DNA from: Clavelina lepadiformis
Lineage: Eukaryota > Chordata > Ascidiacea > Aplousobranchia > Clavelinidae
Reading direction: 5' to 3'
Assembly (NCBI RefSeq): GCF_947623445.1
Contig: NC_135244.1
Span: 17,484,860-17,548,859, forward strand
Length of the DNA stretch: 64,000 nucleotides
The notes under the pieces: generated by a model
What the model was told of the DNA's origin: nothing
Database searches by the model: none
What the model saw: the letters and a program-made list of their open reading frames with translations, nothing else
Shown here: positions 54,390 to 64,000 of the stretch, piece after piece
How the letters are laid out: every line of letters begins with the position of its first letter
Position numbering within the stretch: the first letter of the stretch is position 1
Position numbers and translations under genes: made by a program

Positions 54390-57165
54390 GATGACAATAT
54401 TAAAATGAAATTTGGATACACAAGCTGCAAATAACAAAACTTCCCAGTTCTGTAAAATAATACCTGCATTTTAGCACACTTAACTTGTAATTATAAGGCA
54501 ACTAATGCAGAAAGGCTAGTTGTTTATTCACAACTACTTGGAACTAAGTCAACTTCGTCTTAACCTACACTGTATACACTTAACTTAAAGTGCTGCCCTA
54601 CATTTGTGAACTGTTAAACTACTGTACAGATAAACAAAGATTTGAACTCGGTTAAATCATACAAAATGACATGTATTTGAAGTTGTCCAAACAAACATAG
54701 AATATCCATGTTATCTTCTCACAATGGTGACAAAGATACTAACCTCAGTTCACCTACAATCTGAACACATCTGCTTTATAAACTTTGTTATTGAACAACT
54801 TATCCAAAAAAAGAAATAACAGAAACTTGTTGATATAAATTTAAAAGCATGACAACTTTTTAGATTTGGTACAGTACTGAAAATGGAGGTGCGTTAATAC
54901 GTGAAATTAAGTACCTAATCTAATTGGCCTACACATCTTGACATCAGGGCTTAAAATATGACATGTATGCAATCAAACACTGAAAAGCAATATGAGGAAG
55001 TATCAATTTTATGCTATCATAGCTAGCATGCCAAAATAATATCTTTGAGTTATTTCAATATATCCAGCAGGACTTGCCAGCCTTTAGCACAGTAGTGGCG
55101 AAAAAAGAGAATCTGAAGATAATTAATATATCTCCTTTCAGAAATTCAAACAGTACAGACTGTACCGCTGTGTGGTGTAGGTATTTATCATATGGTATTA
55201 TAATTTTATCCTGATACTGAGGTCTTTGCTTGACTTAGAGTAAGGCAACGATTAGTTATCACTTTACTTTGTGCAAGCTCAGATTGACACCCACATTTTT
55301 TATTTGATTTTATGATTTTCTGCGTTACCAGAATTTGGAAGAGTTAAATCTGGACCACTAAACAGGAGCAAGCTCCATTAATGGCTTGTCCAAACCTACC
55401 TGTATTTTTGGTTCTTGCGCATTTGGCTTAATATAAGACTTAATTTGGGGTCCAAATAAGTAGCTGCTTAACGTGTTCACAACCAAGGTCTGATTCGCCA
55501 ATCTGGCCCCAGGCGATACACAATATTTAGCATATTTGTGTATTTTAAATTTTCAATACACTTCTTAAAAATAGTTGTTTCTGTTGTCAGGTTTTTTTCC
55601 AATCTTGTCACCACGCATTGTTTCAGTGCATGTGGAAAAACGAAAAAACCTGTCGTTTTAATTTTTGTAGCAAGACGATAAACACGAGATAAGTCGTAGT
55701 TGGCAGCATAAGCCAAAATTTCAACCGTGAGTTGTCTTGTTGCTTGTAGTCAACAGATTAATATTCTAAATTTACCCTCTCATAAGAAATTACATCCAAG
55801 CAAATTCGATTGCTATTCTTGCGGGAAAGATTCTCCTTATCAAAAAAGCTTTACACAAAACTTGAAGAGCCCCTCAAGATGAAAAACTGCCGTAGGTTAC
55901 TTTTTAAAATGGCTCAAATTTGTAGGCTAGCCTTTGTACACAGTCAGACAGTTGTATGCATTGCGTATGCAAGTTTCCATTACAACAAATATTTTTTACG
56001 TCTTTGTTTTTTTGATATTATGCGAACTTGAAAATATTCACCAAAATACTGAATAGTACTAAGTGTTGTCAATACCTTGCCCAGTGGCATTACGGGTCTT
56101 TTTGATAAACTATTGCACTCCGACTTGGGATAAATGACAAATAATTGTGATTGTATGACAAATAATTCCTCAATACTCTATCCTGAAATGGGAGTGCAAA
56201 ATAAAGGAGACCAATGTAGTGCCTAAACCTGTCCCGCCATTGTGATATCATAATATCATTCTGAACATGGTTTGAATCAGCAGAAAATTAGTGCTATTGC
56301 AGTTAGAATATTAAACACCAGTTGGCAAATTGAAACAAACTGAGAATTGAAATTGTGTATAACGTCTTCATAACACGGTAACTGTGTTTTAAGCTGTCAG
56401 GCTTACACTCAGCAGTCAAACAAATAACCTGATCTGCAGAGTTGGGCAAGAGCACACTAGTGCGGTTATAACTGTATTCAGTTAGTGCACTGTAAATTCA
56501 TTAATGAGCACAATCACGTACGTTTACCTGCCTTTTGTATGCATTTAATCAATGTTTTTATGCATTTTTAAACGAATTACAGCAAGTTTTTTAGCAAACA
56601 GAGGCTTGCATAAGTGTCAAAATCAGCACCTAGCAGCCCATGAGTGTGCACTCTTAGATCTTGTGCGTATCCAAGATAGCGTCGAAAAGACCAAAAAAGG
56701 CAGTAGTTAATTTAACTATAAATAAACAAACTATAAACAAACACCTAACCACTAGGCCATACTTTAATCAGCAACACACCCATCACAGCTCTTCTCTATA
56801 GTTAGAACTGCCAAGAACCCAGCCTTTAGAAGAAATCTTTGCAATCCCATGGTCAGATTGCTTGTCACTTAAAAAAGAATCGAAACGGGCCGACATTTCG
56901 CATTGTTAAGTATCGGCGATTGAAAAAATTTTGCAACCCAGACAAAAACTCCGAAAGGGTCTATTATACAGAGTTATTGCTGGAGTTTGACTTAGTTAAA
57001 CTTTAAATCAATTGATTTCACAAAAGTCTGTCAAAATATTTTAGTGCAAAATACCAGAACACACTAAAAACCTGAAAGAGCTGAAATTGAAAACAGTGTT
57101 GTCCAGCAACTAGGCCTATTTTCTTCGTTTCAGCCTTCCAAACTTTTAGTGAGATACAAAATAAC
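54390..57165. other. Intergenic sequence, nothing recognised
   Basis: Small open frames (for example 55477-55716 minus and 55810-56031 plus) have no motifs. No RNA gene and no terminal-repeat pair was found by eye. Confidence 0.45.
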
Positions 57166-57672
57166 GCACCTTAAGTGTGCCGCTGAAACTCATTAAAAGC
57201 AGTATCGAGTGCGCCTTGGCTATGCCAAAAGCTGCAGTCTTGCCTATAGGCAGGGTTGCCATACCGTCCTTATTTCTAAGATTTGTCCTTATTTTAAAGG
57301 TCCGTGTCTTAGAAAATATGTTTGTCCTTATTTCTAAGAAATGTCCTTATTTTCACTTTCGTCCTTATTTTTAGGGCGGAGGTGGGCACTTTTGTCCTTA
57401 TTTTGGGCATTTTGTCACCTTTACGATACCATTTTGTACCAAAGAGATACCAAAATTATGAACATGCAGATAGTGTCTTGTTTTTTTTTTTTTTTTTAGG
57501 AACATTGGTTGCTTTCTCTTGTTGAACACTGTTTAAGGTGGTATTCCTCGTTCGTTTTCTAGTCGTCCTTATTTTTGAGTTGAGACTGATGGCAACCCTG
57601 CCTTTAGGCCTATAGCCCCAACTGCAGAGTATATGGCTTAGGCAAGATCTTGGGTGCGCCAAACAACCAAAA
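57166..57672. repeat. Older dispersed repeat split by a hAT-type insertion
   Basis: 57166-57250 and 57609-57672 match pieces at 25.4-25.7 kb. Without the insertion, the host unit here would be about 150 bp, starting CGCACCTTAAGTG and ending CTTGGGTGCGCC, which is nearly its inverse. It looks like a small MITE-type family. Confidence 0.5.
57251..57600. mobile_element. Non-autonomous hAT-type element with GTCCTTATTT repeats
   Basis: Both ends begin CAGGGTTGCCAT (the right end on the minus strand). Flanks CCTATAGG (57243-57250) and CCTTTAGG (57601-57608) agree at seven of eight bases. The interior repeats GTCCTTATTT at least six times and includes an 18-T run near 57480-57497. The ends resemble the hAT fragment at 14.4 kb (CAGGGTTGCCA), suggesting the same family. 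Confidence 0.82.
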
Positions 57673-58025
57673 CCACACGACGTAAGATAGCGAAAACCAT
57701 AGGGTTATCAATTTATGTTGTTCCAAACCATAGTCCACAAGGAACTTGTCAAATTCACACTGAGACAGACCCTCAGCCTAACAAAAATCTAGACAATCAC
57801 ACAGGTAACCTACAGTGTCTTTAGCGTTTAGAATTCCTTTCCTGACGTCACGGAATCTTGACACCATTTTGCAAAATTTTCACAATGAGTCAATATTATA
57901 CACCCCAACTTTTAAATTTTAAGCTACATTGGATTGATAATTAATTTTGTTTAAAACTTGGGTATTTTTCATGTATTTTTTGGTCTTGATATGCTCTATT
58001 TGTAGAATATCACTGATAGGTTATA
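57673..58025. other. Intergenic sequence before the LTR element
   Basis: No coding similarity, RNA gene or repeat structure was recognised. Confidence 0.45.
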
Positions 58026-58333
58026 CGATAATGTTCGAAAGAAGTTGTTATTAAATTCATGAAATTGTTGACAAATGAAACTGTTAGTTCATTTATGTTG
58101 TTTTATGTGATTTCCTTCTTTCCTAACTGGCACACCACCTAATGGGAAAGAGTATGCTTAACTTTAATTTCCGTTAATGACTACTATTTAATTTAATTAC
58201 TATTCCCTTTAAGTTTGTGTCGCACCGGTGTCATTCGGTTTACCTTACGAGGTCATTCGATTGTACTTGCCGTCGTTTGTGCACGCTCTGTGTGAGCGGA
58301 TGTTGAATCGCATCAATCTATTAGGCTACATGG
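58026..58333 (+). repeat. 5' LTR of the Gypsy-type element
   Basis: It shares its beginning (GATAATGTTCGAA) and its end (GAGCGGATGTTGAATCGCATC) with the 3' end of the element. It finishes at CTACA, immediately followed by TGG, the usual first bases of a primer binding site. The two ends differ in length. Confidence 0.7.
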
Positions 58334-58380
58334 TGTCATTAGTGGGATTCGAACCCACACCTCCGAAAAGGCGTGGGTAA
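58333..58380 (-). other. Primer binding site extending into a tRNA-like 3' portion
   Basis: Read on the minus strand, the sequence ends GTTCGAATCCCACTAATGAC and then ACCA, i.e. a tRNA T-arm, acceptor strand and CCA tail. The complement begins TGGTGTCATTAGTGGGAT, an 18-base primer binding site directly after the LTR. The match continues through the T-loop into a variable-arm-like stem (CACGCCTTTTCGGAGGTGTG), longer than usual. It suggests a class II tRNA (Leu- or Ser-like). The full 5' half of a tRNA is absent, so this is not a tRNA gene. Confidence 0.65.
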
Positions 58381-58466
58381 TAGATTGATGCGATTCAACA
58401 TCCGCTAACACAATAGGTGCACACACGACGGTTAATACAATCGAATGACCTCGTAAGGTAAAACCT
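58381..58466 (-). repeat. Inverted partial LTR copy beside the primer binding site
   Basis: The reverse complement of this stretch matches 58237-58322 closely (ACCTTACGAGGTCATTCGAT, then GCGGATGTTGAATCGCATCA). Together with the 5' LTR and the tRNA-like piece it makes a palindrome with arms of about 85 bases. Confidence 0.8.
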
Positions 58467-61400
58467 CTATTGCACTTACGGGCTATGGAAACCACAAAAT
58501 TCCTGTCCTGGTTACATGTACGGTACAAATGAATGTTGGCCCCAAATCAAAAAACGTAGAGTTTGTTATTGTTAACTGCAAAGACTCACAATCAATTATA
58601 GGACTGAAATCTTCTAAGCTGCTGGGCCAGATACAACTGGTGTCCGCAAATATTTCATGAGTTCAAAGGAACTACAAAGTGTTTGTTTTAAAACACCGCC
58701 ACCAGATGTAGAAGCCTATAGACACAAATATTTGGAGGGGCATGGCCCCTTTCGCCCCTGGCTACACCTATGTCCACAAGACAAATCCTTATTCCACTCT
58801 CCTGCACGAATTCAAAGATCTTTTTAATGGTCTTGGTTGTCTTCCAGGTGAGCATGTCATAAGTGTCAACGCAGAAGCTGTTCCGGTAGTCCTCCCCTCA
58901 AGAAAAGTTCCATTTACTATGAAAGAAAAACTGAGAAACGAGTTAATACGCTTCAAAGAGCTTAATGTAATTGTATTCTTAATGTAGGTCTAAATGAACT
59001 TACTCCTTGGGTTAATTCGCTAGTAGTGGTAAATAAAAAGAATGGCAACTTACGTCTGTGTCTTGATCCGCGCAATTTAAACAGGGCAATCTTGAGAGAA
59101 CATTTCAACCTATCAACAAGAGTAGAATTGACGTCTCAGTTTGCCAATGCGAAATACTTCTCTAAGTTAGATGCTTTGTCAAGATTTTGGCAAATGAAGC
59201 TAGATGAAAGTATTTCGAAGCTGAGTACGTTTAACACACTGTTTGGGCGATATCGCTTTTTAAGACTGCCATTTGGCATTTCTTCAGCTCCTGAGGTGTT
59301 TCATAAAGCCGTCCACCTAATATATGCACATCTGTCTGGTGTCCACACTTCAATGGACGGTATTATTGTACGGGGTACTACCAAAGAAGAACATGACAAG
59401 CGACTTCGAAACGTACTGCAAGTAACACGTGACGCCAATCTTAGACTAAACAAAGACAAATGCATACTAGGATATCAGCAATTGACATTCATGGGTGATG
59501 TGTTAAGTAAGGAATACCCGAAACCTGATCCACTAAAGGTTGATGCAGTCAACAACATGTAGAGGCCTTCTAACAAAAAGGATGTACAACGATTCTTGAG
59601 TAAGATAACTTACCTCGGAAGATTCTTACCCTCACTCTCAACCAAAACTGCATCTTTGCACGCATTAACCCATTCGAAAAGTGATTGGAACTGGGACTCC
59701 ACACATAAAAGAGCTTGGAATGAGCTCTAACGATTAGTCTCAGAAGTACCTGTCTTGCAATTCTTTGATCCCAAGATACCAATCAAAATTTCCGCAGATG
59801 CGTCCAAAGAGTGCATCGGGGCAGTACTCCTGAAGTGGCATGATTCGGATTGGTATCCAGTGGCGTATGCTGCCAGAGCAATGGTACCTGCAGAAACAAG
59901 ATACGCACAATTGAAAAAGAACTCTTAGCAACTGTATATGCCTGTGAGCGCTTTCATCAGTACATTTATGGACAGTCCATTGAAGTTGAAAGTGACCATA
60001 AGCTATTAATGCACTTGTTCAAAAAGCAGCTCAACAACTGCCCTTAGGAGTGTAACGACTTATGATTAGATTACAAATTTATGACTTAACACTAGTCTAT
60101 AAACCTGGGAAGTTCATGCATACGGCTGACGCGCTATCAAGAAGTGCTACCAAGCTACAGGCATCTTCCACAGTCTCGTTCGTTAAAGCTCATGAAGACA
60201 TGGTAATAAGTACTCTACCAGTAACGGACAAATTCCAAAATCAACTGAGAGAAGAAACAGCCAAGGACGAACAGCTGACAACCCTGATCCAATACGTACA
60301 TCAAGGTTGGCCATCTTGCAAGGCAAGCTGTAAAGCATTAATTTCAGAGCATTGGAATTACCGAGATGAGCTTGCAGTAAAGGATGGCATCATTCTGAAG
60401 GGTAACCGTCTCGTAATACCAAAAATACTAAGAAAATCCATTCTTGATATAATACATGAAGCACACCTGGGTGAGGAGAAATGCAATAGGCGAGCAAAAG
60501 AAGCGGTGCCAAGGATCAACAAGGACATAGTCGACAAGGTCTCCGGCTGCGCAACATGCATAGTATACAGAAATCAGCACCAGAAGGAGCCCCTTTGATC
60601 ATATGAACCAACAATGCTACCGTTTGAAAGGGTTGGAATCGACCTCCTTCAGTGATGTATCACTACTTGTCTGGTTGTTGGTCACTACTATTCAAATTAC
60701 CCTGAAGTATGTGCATTACTGTCAACTTGTTCAAAACAAGTCATAATGAGTTTAAAACAAATCTTGTCCCGCCACGGAATACCACAAGTCGTCTTCAGCG
60801 ATAACGAACCCCCTTTCAACTCCAACGAATTCAAAGTGTTTGCAGAAACCTGGCGTTTCCATCACAAAACATAAAGCCCACACTATCCTTAGTCAAATGG
60901 CCTGACCGAGAAAACTGTACACACAGTAAAATACCTACTGAGAAAAAGCCTTGCCTCAGGACGAGACTTCAATCTAGTGCTGCTGGTGTATAGGAGTACA
61001 CCATTGAAATGAGGATACTCTCCAGCATAACTGTTGATGGGCCGTCGTATTAGAAACAATCTATCTCTCTGTAACAAGTTTTACAATCCTGAACCAGGTG
61101 TTGAACGGCCAGTTCGTGCAGAGAAGCTGGAACACTATTATGATAAAGGATTAAAAAATCTTTGTGAGCTGCACGTAAATGATGTCGTATACACATATGA
61201 CCACAAGTTTAAACGCTGGGGAGAAAAAGGAAAAATAATGCGAAAGGTCGGGTTAAGATCTTATCTCGATCAGTTGGACAATGGGGCAATACTTCGTCGA
61301 AACAGGTCCCACCTTCACAGAAGTAGTAATGTCATGGTTGCCTGCAAGGAAGGTCCTACAACGGAGAAAGCATCACCATCAGTGGTCAGCAGTGAACTGA

Positions 61401-61607
61401 ATACCATAGTTCCCTTCACCTCAAACATTTTTGTGGATGGACCGCCGCCTACTAACGTGGTGTTGCCACGACGGTCTCGGCGAATTCCAAAACATTCTCG
61501 TCGACTCATTGAAGAAATATAGTTTTAGTTGTGTTATGTTATTTACTCCCAGTAATGTGACGGCAGCTTATTATAATGCTTTTATATTCCTTGTATATCA
61601 GGGGAGA

Positions 61608-61736
61608 TGTGATAATGTTCGAATGAAATTGTTGACAAATGAAACTGGTCATTCGAGGTCATTCGATTGTACTTGCCGTCGTGTGTGCACGCTCTGTGTG
61701 AGCGGATGTTGAATCGCATCAATCTATTCCAGGTTA
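61608..61736 (+). repeat. 3' LTR of the Gypsy-type element
   Basis: It starts TGTGATAATGTTCGAA and ends GAATCGCATCAATCTATT. It is shorter than the 5' counterpart but collinear with it at both ends. Confidence 0.7.
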
Positions 61737-62270
61737 AACTTTTGAGCGCGTCATTTAGACTATAATGGAAATCGTTCAGCTTTTATAGGTTGGCCCGCCT
61801 TCGAATCATTACACACAAGTAATGGAGAATTACTGTACGCCGTTTTCTAATACTATATTTACCAATTTGTATTAAATATTTAAAGAATTGATCTTGGTTT
61901 ATAAAGCTTAAACCTTAAAATTAACATACGTTTTTCAAAATGTTTTGTTTTGCGCTTACGTTGAAAACGAATTCTTACGAAAATTTCACACATTTCTGAT
62001 GTGAAACGATGTTGACAAGAACAAGTAGTTTTGAAAATAACTACGTTGAAATTAGGATAGCAATGTGCGTAGAGCTTGAAGGTTTAGCTGGGAATACAGT
62101 AGCCTACATGCTAATCAGAAATAAAAATTTAACAAAAAACTCAATTAATGTAATTTAATCACTTTCAACTACGAATAACGACTTCCGCAGATCTTAGCAA
62201 CTTATAAGTGAGCGTTTAAAGTTAGGCTACCAAGTTATCGTAGGTGCACCGGTGAAAGACTATTAGTAAA
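61737..62270. other. Intergenic sequence, nothing recognised
   Basis: AT-rich, with no reading frame of note and no repeat structure. Confidence 0.45.
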
Positions 62271-62278
62271 CCATAAAC

Positions 62279-62751
62279 CAGGGGTGTCCAACCCGTGGCC
62301 CGCGGGAAGGTTCTGAGTGGCCCGCACGGTATTTGTCGAAATGACTTATATTAATTATCAACGGAATCGCCTACGTGATTTATCGCGAACTTACATTCCT
62401 AGAAATTGGCATTTATTGTTTGTTAACTAATTTCTGACAGTCATATGGAAAACTCGCTTCGCATTGCTACATCGTTCATCTCACCGAATATTGCCAAACT
62501 TGTTAGAGAAAAACAATGCCAAACTTCACATTGAAATGTCGACGTGTAGTAAAAACTTTGTTGAATTTACTATAGGCTATCTTGGTATGTTTATTGTTCT
62601 TATAATTGTAAAAGAGGATAATACGTATTTCTAAGATTAGAATTTTGGTGTGAAGGTTTTAAGTAGAAATTAGCAGTAAACACTCAAGTGGCCCGCGCAA
62701 TCATTCATAACTCGCATGTGGCCCTTTTGCCAAAAAGGTTGGACACCCCTG
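62279..62751. mobile_element. Non-autonomous hAT element with perfect target duplication
   Basis: Terminal inverted repeats CAGGGGTGTCCAACC are identical over 15 bases. Subterminal GTGGCCCGC motifs lie on both sides (near 62297, 62317 and 62690). The flanking 8-bp duplication CCATAAAC is perfect (62271-62278 and 62752-62759). At 473 bp there is no coding capacity. The CAGGGGTGTCCAA end is widespread among hAT families in animals. Confidence 0.94.
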
Positions 62752-62759
62752 CCATAAAC

Positions 62760-64000
62760 GATACTTGTTCCTGTTTAATGGTCTTGGACTATTAGTTAAT
62801 AGTTTCAAATTCAGTCAGGATTATACAAAAAAACTAAAACACGAACTTGTGGCGGTTAATGCCACATAGTGCCGGTTGAGAACTTCCTTTTAAACACCGC
62901 ATTCTTCACATTTTTATACGTACCGCTAATTGCCTGATTTAGTGCAGGTTATATGTTTAAATATACGCATGTGCGTTGCGCAGAGTTTCATTCAGTTTAT
63001 GTTACGCAAAAAAATACATGTTTTATCAACGTTTTCCGTTTTGCTGGCAACGTCGGTTTACATGCAGTGCTAACAGAGAAAAAGACGGTTTTTTTACTGG
63101 AGTCAAATTATCAGGGAGTCATGACGGGGTTATCTCCCTTTATTTCTTTCCTGCGGCTACAGCCGATTCCCATTAAGCTTCTAAGTTGCTTCTCAGTTTG
63201 CAAACGTTGTCAGAAGCGTATACAGAGGATGCCTGGCAACGTTCACATCCATTGTTCGCCACAAAGTAAAAACGCGACGTAAAATCGAACAATTCACACA
63301 AACAAGCTCGGCAACCAATTAGAGGACTATCTCAGCCATGAGAAATTAGCATAGGAAAGCAAATACCTGCAAGTAGCAAGCCTGTCAGACTAAAATAAAG
63401 TACCTTAGGTTGACAGATTTCTCATGGCGACTGGCGATTGCTTATAAACTTGAGTCTGTATACTGTTCTATAAAACTGGAAAACTTTGGGCTTTTCCAAC
63501 TTTTTATGAGCTTATGTGCTTACCAGTCTTGTGACATGACTTATTGTGATAGAATTGAACTGAAAGTGTGCACTGTCTGAGCAAAAACTCAACAACTTGT
63601 TTTGTTTTCAACATAAAAATTGTTAATTATACCGCTATTTAGCAGTATACACGTAGAAATGGAACTTGAAGATGAAACATTAATTTTAGCAGTTCAAAAT
63701 CATTCAAATTTATAGGCTATAATACAAGTCTTAATTCATACGGAAACAAAATGAAAAGAAATCGTAAAAATCTTTTGATGAAAAATCTTTACAAAAAATG
63801 AGTGCTTGCTTCATGAGAATTGTCTTTTTTTAATTACTGTTTTAATAATACAGTGGCGCTGCTTTATATTGGTTTATTGTTACTTGTTACTTTATTTATT
63901 TGAGATGGGCTGATTATGTTGATGCTGTATTATTGCTTAAGAAGAAACTAGAACAAAACATGAACTTAATTACTCGCTTTATTTGATTTATATATGATTT
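62760..64000. other. Intergenic sequence to the window edge
   Basis: Open frames at 62953-63282 and 62976-63176 overlap and have no family resemblance. No RNA gene or repeat structure is evident. Confidence 0.45.

Larger units (their letters stand above)
58026..61736 (+). mobile_element. Gypsy-type LTR retrotransposon, broken copy
   Basis: Related sequences at both ends (58026-58333 and 61608-61736) serve as LTRs. The recognisable internal parts, in order, are a reverse transcriptase (about 58.74-59.56 kb), RNase H (about 59.75-60.15 kb), the integrase zinc-binding region and core (about 60.4-60.95 kb), and an integrase C-terminal region (about 61.03-61.52 kb). No gag region is recognised. 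The domain order (RT, RNase H, integrase) places it in Gypsy/Metaviridae. It is broken in several places and the two ends have diverged, so it is a fossil of moderate age. Confidence 0.88.

Noticed and set aside
56740-56770. Second A-box-like motif on the minus strand (GGCCTAGTGGTTAGG)
   Set aside because: No B box or SINE body follows.
58313-58400. tRNA gene on the minus strand (T-arm, acceptor and CCA visible)
   Set aside because: The 5' half and D-arm are replaced by LTR sequence, and an encoded CCA directly abutting the LTR end fits a primer binding site, not a gene.
62953-63282. 109-codon open frame near the right edge
   Set aside because: No recognisable motifs, overlapped by another frame of similar length, and no splice or promoter support.

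Overview
The window is AT-rich animal nuclear DNA. It carries four conserved, intron-rich metazoan genes, a set of unusual tandem and inverted duplications, and many transposon remains. Moderate introns, the gene set and the low GC suggest an invertebrate deuterostome, most likely a tunicate; the species assignment is inference. Coding exons were joined by following reading phase across splice sites and matching family motifs read by eye.

Layout. (1) 1-12.2 kb is a lineage-specific duplicated locus: a head-to-head palindrome (arms about 1-1580 and 1737-3316) and a direct tandem duplication of about 4.1 kb (2054-6127 and 6128 to about 11340). It holds several predicted three-exon mini-genes whose first AUG opens a very short hydrophobic peptide: 20 aa in three copies, 59-60 aa in two, 13 aa in one. 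A piggyBac-like element (9759-10934) sits in the second unit, and the first unit preserves the empty site. (2) 12.2-15.9 kb is intergenic, with a hAT 3' fragment and a non-autonomous hAT element. (3) 15887-21446 (+) is a complete chondroitin polymerizing factor gene (CHPF type, 786 aa). (4) 22181-25074 (-) is DNAAF11/LRRC6 (431 aa), convergent with CHPF. (5) 26589-40846 (+) is a complete SLC8-family Na+/Ca2+ exchanger (848 aa, 18 coding exons), head-to-head with DNAAF11 and with a LINE fragment in one intron. (6) 45291-50646 (-) is a GRB2 adaptor (222 aa, SH3-SH2-SH3), convergent with SLC8. (7) 50.9-64 kb has no recognised host gene. It holds a decayed full-length hAT element, three short hAT-type elements with 8-bp target duplications, and a broken Gypsy-type LTR element whose left end is an unusual LTR / tRNA-complement / inverted-LTR structure.

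The four host genes act in unrelated pathways: Golgi glycosaminoglycan synthesis, cilia assembly, plasma-membrane calcium extrusion and receptor tyrosine kinase signalling. They look like ordinary neighbours, not a functional cluster. The most unusual material is the micropeptide array at the left edge.
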